Below the pieces are notes generated by a model, which saw nothing but the letters and a program-made list of their open reading frames with translations, made no database searches and was not told where the DNA came from. A stretch of 64,000 bases of DNA, from assembly GCA_963576785.1 (NCBI GenBank), contig OY756145.1:2604001-2668000 (forward strand), read 5' to 3'. The stretch is from Chlorophyllum brunneum. Lineage: Eukaryota; Basidiomycota; Agaricomycetes; Agaricales; Agaricaceae. The translations under genes were made by a program, and so were the position numbers. Positions 58,225-64,000 of the stretch are shown one piece after another; within the stretch, counting starts at the first letter, position 1, and each line of letters starts with the position of its first letter.

Positions 58225-58700
58225 CTGAACTGTCAGTGCCCATGATAATCTACTTTCCATGATTTCTTGCCTCCAAAACTATGTTACTCCATACTTATTT
58301 TGACAGTTTATCCTATAAAGGTTATTCTATTAGTAAATGTATCAAGTAACCTATATCCAGGCCAAGCAGTCTTGCTAATAGAACTAATGTGTTCTAAGCT
58401 AACAGTCTCAGGAGTGCAGGTAATATCCATAACAGCTTCTAGAGTCTTCTTCTTCTGAGTCTCTATGAAGTTCTTGATGTAAAGTCAATGTGAGGAAGAG
58501 TGGTATTCCTTCATCAACCTTGAAAGTAAGTTATAAGGCTTAATTGCACTTTATTTCTCTATGCATTGATAAGATTGAGTAAGGTAAGAAGCTCTATGAC
58601 TTTGAAAGTATTGTTATTTGTGCTTTCTAAGCTACATTTCCTGGCTCTTCAGTAAATTAGTAATATTTTCTCTCTAATATTTGTCATTGAGGCTGTACCC
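58225..58700 (-). mobile_element. LINE3, part upstream of the Ty3 insertion (RT end to RNase H start)
   Basis: Reading leftward, the segment matches LINE2 46660-47020: the LYIKNF block preceded by TGA, QKKKTLEAVMDI, then the RNase H start ending IIMGTDSS at 58225, which joins YPNPNP at 34462 across the Ty3 pair. Further 5' sequence to the right of about 58700 is not clear. Confidence 0.72.
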
Positions 58701-59450
58701 TCTGACTTACATTATGCACCTCTTGCTCATGTATTTCATGAGCTGACTGATTGTTGTTGCTCCAATTATACTATTGGACACTACTGAGCAATTGCAGTGT
58801 TTCAAGAGACTCTGTAGTCATTACTGACTCATTATGCATAGTTATTATTTGTAGATCATATAGTTTTGCATCCCAGATACTAGTATATAAAGCAGCATGT
58901 ATTCTCTTTATTCTTTAGACAATCTACTCAATTACTATCTTTGCTCTACTCAACTCTTTCTAGTACCTTTACCAGACTAACCCTTTTGTCAAGTAAGTCA
59001 GACTGTTAGTCTGCTACTGCATAAATACTGTGCTGTTCAACAGAAAGATGAACTGTTCAACCCTAGCCAAGTCCCAATCCTGTCTGAAATTCCTTTGCTA
59101 AATGGTCATCAAAGTGGCCAAGATATGGTAAAGGGTTTGCAGATGTCCTTGTAGACAGCTGATATAGAACTGGACCTCTTGAATCTCAATCTGAGATTAA
59201 GCTAACCTTACCAATCTGAGATCAAATAAGCACAAAACAGTAGTTTCAACTATTGGACCAGTGGTGACCTTCCAGATCCATCATGAGAAGAACAGAGAGT
59301 GATGTTGTAAGGAGAATAAGTGATATGCAATGAGAGCACTGTAGAGAATAACAACCATCAAGTCTAATAAATGTCATTGTACAGGACCAACACACTACTT
59401 AGATATGTTCACATTTACTTCATCAACTTGCCATTCCTGAACTTACTGGT
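58701..59450. other. AT-rich border of the repeat island
   Basis: No open frame or recognisable element. It may contain more of decayed LINE3. The composition returns to host-like at about 59440. Confidence 0.5.
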
Positions 59451-59570
59451 CACCGCTTGTTCTGGACCATCGCCACCAACTGTGGAGGGCTGGTTGCCCA
59501 AGTAATCCCTGCGAGTGGTTCGATGCCCGAGGCGACCTTTGAGGGAATCGATGAAGGAGTCGAGAGGCAT
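59451..59570 (-). pseudogene. Lone first exon of a gene cut off by the repeat island
   Basis: From the ATG at 59570 the frame reads MPLDSFIDSLKGRLGHR and TTRRDYLGNQPSTVGGD, ending at a consensus GTAAGT donor (59450). To the left only repeat DNA follows; no second exon was found. Composition is host-like. I do not recognise the family. Whether this exon is still transcribed is unknown. Confidence 0.45.
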
Positions 59571-60033
59571 GGTAGATGTAAAGCAACAAGCAGACTAGAT
59601 TTACAGCATGTATATATACATTGGCAGGTGACTATTGGCGTCAATGAGTGCTGTGCGAATCTAGTGTTGCCACCTAATTGTTCGTACCTAAAGTCTTTCC
59701 AACGATAGTGTTGGAGAGCGTTAGCCATATGCAAAGGCGAACCTGGGCATGAAGGAAAGATGAATCAACTATCCCCTTTCCAGCCGAGAGTCGGTGCTCA
59801 CCTGGCGATAATGTGACCTTTGGCTGCTTTGTACCACGAGTGACAGTTTTGGAGAATGAGCGTCATCTCCTGCCGCAGATGCTAAACCCGCACCTTCAAA
59901 TATTGGTCACATGGTCCCAAGAATATTATTCATGTGTTGATCAGAAATAGTGTGTCAAAAATACATAGAATAATAGTATTAATATTAATACACTGATCCC
60001 ATAGTCTAAAAAACCACGGACCAGCCGTAGAGC
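59571..60033. other. Gene-free stretch
   Basis: Host-like sequence between the lone exon and the glyoxal oxidase 3' end. I see nothing in it. Confidence 0.5.
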
Positions 60034-62438
60034 CTATAATCCATGGTAACCCATAATCAAATACACCACAAGCGTGCTCGACAAAACAACCATCAAAGTC
60101 TGCGAAGAAGAGCCTCTCAAGGAATACGCTCCATTTGTCCCCCCTTTCGAATCTTGGTTCTGCGCAAACTTTGGCACCACAGACGATTCCGGTAAAGGTT
60201 CCACAGGGAGAATTTTCTGGGTACCCAGTTGTCCAGAACCAATCATCACTTGAACACCAATAGAGGGTATACCATCGACCACGACGAAGAACAGTGCAGG
60301 ACCAGGAGCCAAGATCGCAGGATTAGGAGGGACTTGAGAAACACGGAGAAAACCTGTTTTATCTGGAGTGGACCCGTATGAACTTTCCAATTCGACGTAA
60401 CGCTGTCCCATGTTCTATTAAAGTGTATCATTACTCCGCATTACCAGTAGACGTAAAACGTACAATTGCGTGTGTTGAGAAACCTGGTCGAATCAACACC
60501 GCCTTGGTCTTCGCAATGTTCGAGATATCGCCTCCGAGATCATCCAGACTAAGCGCGATAGTAAAAGATGGTCCACCGTATGAGAGCTGGCGAGGAATCC
60601 CTCGAGGTTCTGGACGTCTGTGGGTGTAATACGATGGATAGAAATACTCGAGCCTGTACTCGGTCGGGTACTTGACATTCGCCACATTGTAATCTGAGTT
60701 GGGGTTCGATCCACCTATCAAGACAGCACCTACGAAATAAATATCAAATCAACTGAAACCATTTATGTATGGTAAAATACAACTTGCCATCCGGGAGAAG
60801 TAATGCTGATGAATGATACATGCGAGGAATAGTCGTTGACAAAAAATCCTGGCTTGACCACCGCTGCCCTTGAGGGACATTCCCATTATAGACCAGAGGC
60901 GTAAAATGAGGATCATCGGCATAAGACTGGCCGACAGCCCAAGAGTTGTTCCCGTAACCAGCAGTTCCTTTCAAGGTCATCTCAGGAACGAGGTTGGCGA
61001 TACGCGACGGGTCACTTACCCAGACGAGCTCCATTAGTACAGAAGACAGTCCCATCCGGTAAAAGGATAAAGTTCCCCATGGATCGCTCTTGAGGAAGCT
61101 GATCGTCGTGTTGGTAACTCGGAGATACATCAGGTGTTATCTTGACACAAGACTGAGAAGCACGCTGCCCGACGACGACGAACGATGACTCAGTCCACTG
61201 CGTTGTTGGAACATTTGAACCTCCGCAAAACAAGATAGTAGCAGTCCAGTTGTTCGCCGGCGTCAGAGGGAGCATGACAGTCCCCGCACTGGCGGGATAC
61301 GTCCTAACAGCATCAGGCATGGGGTCCAAAACGGTTTCGGTTCCGGTCTTGTAGTCGAGTAGGATGGTCTCCCAGTTGGATTGGATTAAAAGCCGTCCAG
61401 ACGGAAGCAACCAGGTCAGAGGATAGAGGTTTGTAGGCAGTGTGCGAGTGAGATGAGGACTTATTATCGGTTTACCTTTCGTAGGGAAGAACTCGTATGT
61501 AGGGTTGTTTTGTTGTGCGTCGTTAACATACCCGCCCCAGCGGCATCCTCCAATCTAAATAAGATAGATTTAGCCACCTCGAAACGTCACGCGCCGGTCT
61601 CACTATAATCATAGTCCCGTCTTCCAAAGTCTCCCTAGAAATCACGTTACGCATAGTCAAGTTTCGCAATTGAAAAACTCACAACGTTGGGTACCACCTC
61701 TGGTCCGCTTTAAAATCCGAGAGCGACCAGTCGCAGTTGCCGTTATCGCATGGATCGAGCATTCTATACACCAGCTCAAAACGGCGAGAAAATTCTCGTA
61801 CATTAGAGGACATACCGAATGCTATAGATGGTGATTAGCGCGAGTCGTACCGGAACTTGTGAGACTTACGACTGACGACCATCGGGGTCATTGTACGGCT
61901 CACCACCAACCTGACTAGCGGCCTGTGCACCACCATACGTGACTGCTTGGTTCCCGCCAACGTTCAGCCACGTCCCGTTACCTAGGGCATTTCCACCCTG
62001 TTCCTGTCAATATACCATATCCGCGAGTATTCGCATTGCACCACTCACAGCACAGAATGAATTGGTAATAACATCCATCGCTCGTTGTGAATTAGAACTC
62101 AACGCAAATTCTAAGATTAAACAACGTCAATATATTTCTCGCAGATATAGACAAACGAACCCTCTCCCCAGGCGGGATGATCCTTTATACGAGTTGGATT
62201 ATTTTCCACTTTATCGATGATGTACACCTTGTCCGCTGTGCCCAGAAACATCTTCAAGAATAAGATCAACCATATGCGTTGTAACAAGGCATCTCACCTG
62301 CTGCGCACTGACGAGACTATTTCCAATAAGCTCGAAATGACCGTTCGGTCCCCTTCGTTGTGGTTGACCAGGGGTATCATTTCCCGCCAGAACGACCGAG
62401 AGAGCAATGAAACGAGAGAGAAGAAGAATAGCTCTCAT
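60034..62438 (-). CDS. Glyoxal oxidase-like copper radical oxidase (AA5_1), GPI-type tail
   Basis: Secreted copper radical oxidase that oxidises aldehydes and makes H2O2, classically feeding lignin peroxidases. Multi-exon; it starts MRAILLLSRFIALSVVLAG (signal peptide). Active-site elements all appear: the cross-linked Cys in ITNSFCAGG-type context (SFCA at about 62050), Tyr in DQRWYPT, Tyr-His in PRMYHSSALLLPDG, and the C-terminal His in FSTHAI. Kelch-like blade segments (GGEPYNDPDGR, ILFCGGSNVP) and the C-terminal beta domain (RLEYFYPSYY) agree with the family. The protein ends in a Ser-rich stretch followed by a hydrophobic tail (LMVVLSSTLVVYLIMGY), typical of GPI attachment. The two clearest splice sites are 62285 (QQ then GTGAGA) and the donor after SFCA. 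Confidence 0.92.
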
Positions 62439-62714
62439 GGCGATGGTTTGTTTATAGAAAATACGGCCTGCGTGTAGAGTAGATTGATATACACAAAATG
62501 GCCAGCAGAGTGCGCAATCAACGAGAAGACTGCCAGCACGGCGCGTCCAGTGTCCTATATAAAGGTCATCACGTGGTGTCATATCTACAACGACAAGTCG
62601 GGAGCATCGAAGAGTGATGTGATCGATTCACAAATAAGCGTCTGGTATTTTACAGAGGTTGAATTTAAGGTACAGGAGGACGTCGTAAAGTAATGACACC
62701 AGCGGGAGAACCTA
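62439..62714. promoter_or_regulatory. Spacer holding the glyoxal oxidase promoter
   Basis: 276 bp between the stop of the NACHT gene and the start of the glyoxal oxidase, both on the minus strand. A TATATAAAGG-like element is read on the plus strand at about 62553; on the minus strand no clear TATA is seen. Confidence 0.3.
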
Positions 62715-64000
62715 TCATGTTGACGAACCATCCGACCGCTCAGGCTCCTTCCACTTGATTTTCTCAAGCTCTTCCTGATATCGGGATATCATTTCCCCGG
62801 TTGGTGCCTGGTCCTCATTGAGCACATGATGTGTACTTGTCCAAGTCCCCGTTATCAAGTCCCGCGCGAAACTTTGCCTCTCGCGAGCCTTTGTAATCCA
62901 GACGATGAGAGAGTTGGTGCCAACTCCGATAATGAAATATTCTCTCGTATGAAGTAGAGGATTGTTCTAGGGGCGGCTTAAGTTGCTATACCCCGGATAG
63001 ACAACTACTAGACTTACCCAATCAAGTGGAAACTTCGCAGGTGTCGCAAATCCATTGCCGATGACAAGTTTGAAATATTCCAGGAGTCGGAAATCGGTTG
63101 GACAGGATGGTTCTGTGCGCACAAAGGCATGTGAAAAGTCCTACAGAAATTTCAGTGATGACGCATACGGAAAGAACTTCGAATACGGGCCTACCTGTCT
63201 ATGTTCATGAAACCAATTGGCTAATATCCAGATGCTCCAACCGGCATATCTGAAATTGAAGTTGTAAATTTGAGAGAGGAGGTCAGCGTCCACGTCGGAG
63301 GGGGACAATCGATTCAAAGTATCCCAACATTCGTAGGTGGTGGATTTTGTGATGCTCTCGGAAATGCGTCTTTTGTTGTCTACCGAAACCCAGGTCAAAC
63401 CGGGTAGAGGGTCGTGTCTGTGCTGACTATCGAAATTCCAGGCTGGGAGGTCGTAAGAACACGTTCGGAAAGAAATTCTCACTCACCGTCATGCGTATGG
63501 AAGCAAGTCAAATCAACGTCATACCAGAAGAGAACCGATTTCGCAATATCCGTCATCGCCATTCGGATAATTACAAATTTGCCGGAGCGACTTTGGTTAA
63601 GGAGAAAGTCCATAAATGAGGTGTGATAAAATCGCAAAGGCGACTGATCAGCGGCGTGAGGTTCTGGGACCTCGATGACTGAGTGAAGTCCACGTAGCGC
63701 ACTATAGAATGCGTATTGGTCGAGGCGGAGATAGTTGCACAGCACTTGTGCCATGAGCGGCTCTTGATACACACGGGCCATATAGACTGAATATGCCAAG
63801 ATTCTCCATGTCGTCGAGGACACTTCTGGTGGTATATCACCAAGAATCTGCGTGTAGAGCAGATCAAGAGTGGCTAGAGGATTACTCGAGCCTATCGCTT
63901 GTGCATCCTCCAGACAAGCCATGATATAACCCAGCTGACCGACTGGGTTGGAACGTGTGGGATCGCCCAAGTGCTTAAGAACTGTAGACGCCAAGACAAA
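62715..64000 (-). CDS. NACHT-domain NLR-like protein, C-terminal half (continues beyond the right edge)
   Basis: Undamaged paralog of the NACHT pseudogene at 15975-18243. Exons visible: 63487-64000, 63195-63442, 63018-63140 and 62715-62966, with GT-AG introns of 44, 54 and 51 bp in consistent phase. Blocks: LASTVLKHLGDP at the edge, AQAIGSSNPLATLDLLYTQIL, LRFYHTSFMDFLLNQSRSGKF, LPGLTWVS, RLLEYFKLVIGNGF, REYFIIGVGTNSLIVWIT and a C-terminal LNEDQAPTGEMISRYQEELE. No WD40, ankyrin or TPR repeats follow the NACHT part. The P-loop would lie beyond the window. Its ligand or effector cannot be inferred from this half. Confidence 0.87.

Overview
The window looks like a chromosome segment of a mushroom-forming basidiomycete (Agaricomycetes). 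The evidence is short introns of about 45-65 bp in nearly every gene, NACHT-type NLR-like genes, a glyoxal oxidase, a GH5 beta-glucanase, a nuclease/kinase-like fusion gene of a kind I associate with basidiomycetes, and chromodomain Ty3/gypsy and RNase H-bearing LINE retrotransposons. No rRNA, tRNA or CRISPR array was recognised.

Left arm (1-27 kb, host DNA). A mitochondrial carrier gene running off the left edge (-) and a Pol III subunit gene (+, RPC25/RPC8-like) diverge from a 176 bp spacer. Next comes a dispersed cluster of four paralogous three-exon genes of unknown function (A 2828-3532 -, B 6569-7244 +, C 11950-12625 -, D 13864-14545 +). B and C lie in the arms of a recent inverted duplication of about 0.9 kb, with a mucin-like single-pass membrane protein gene between them. 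D is followed by a broken 3' copy of a class V aminotransferase gene. The intact aminotransferase (18861-20621 -) lies 4 kb further on, next to a broken copy of the D gene, so one ancestral gene pair was duplicated and then lost the opposite member at each site. A NACHT gene between them carries a frameshift and three stop codons, and its last exon is tandemly duplicated. Then follow a disordered single-exon protein gene and a four-exon GH5 glucanase gene.

Repeat island (about 28.9-59.4 kb). It is visibly AT-rich and starts directly after a nuclease/kinase-like gene that stops in the first part of its kinase lobe. Insertions are nested. A minus-strand LINE (LINE3; parts at about 33.3-34.46 kb and 58.23-58.7 kb) was split inside its RNase H domain by a tandem pair of chromodomain Ty3/gypsy elements with three LTRs (34463-34758, 50152-50445, 57919-58224; flanks CTGAG/CTGAA). 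Unit 1 contains a LINE insertion (38806-48424) made of a doubly truncated LINE segment joined to a second LINE with a single poly(A) tail. Unit 2 contains an ORF1-only LINE-like element (52521-54668). Both Ty3 units carry an extra ORF between the chromodomain and the 3' LTR. All elements are degraded, mainly by C:G to T:A transitions.

Right arm (59.4-64 kb, host DNA). A lone first exon with a good splice donor sits at the island border, so the island also separated this gene from its remainder. It is followed by a glyoxal oxidase with signal peptide and hydrophobic C-terminal tail, and by the 3' half of a second, undamaged NACHT gene running off the right edge.
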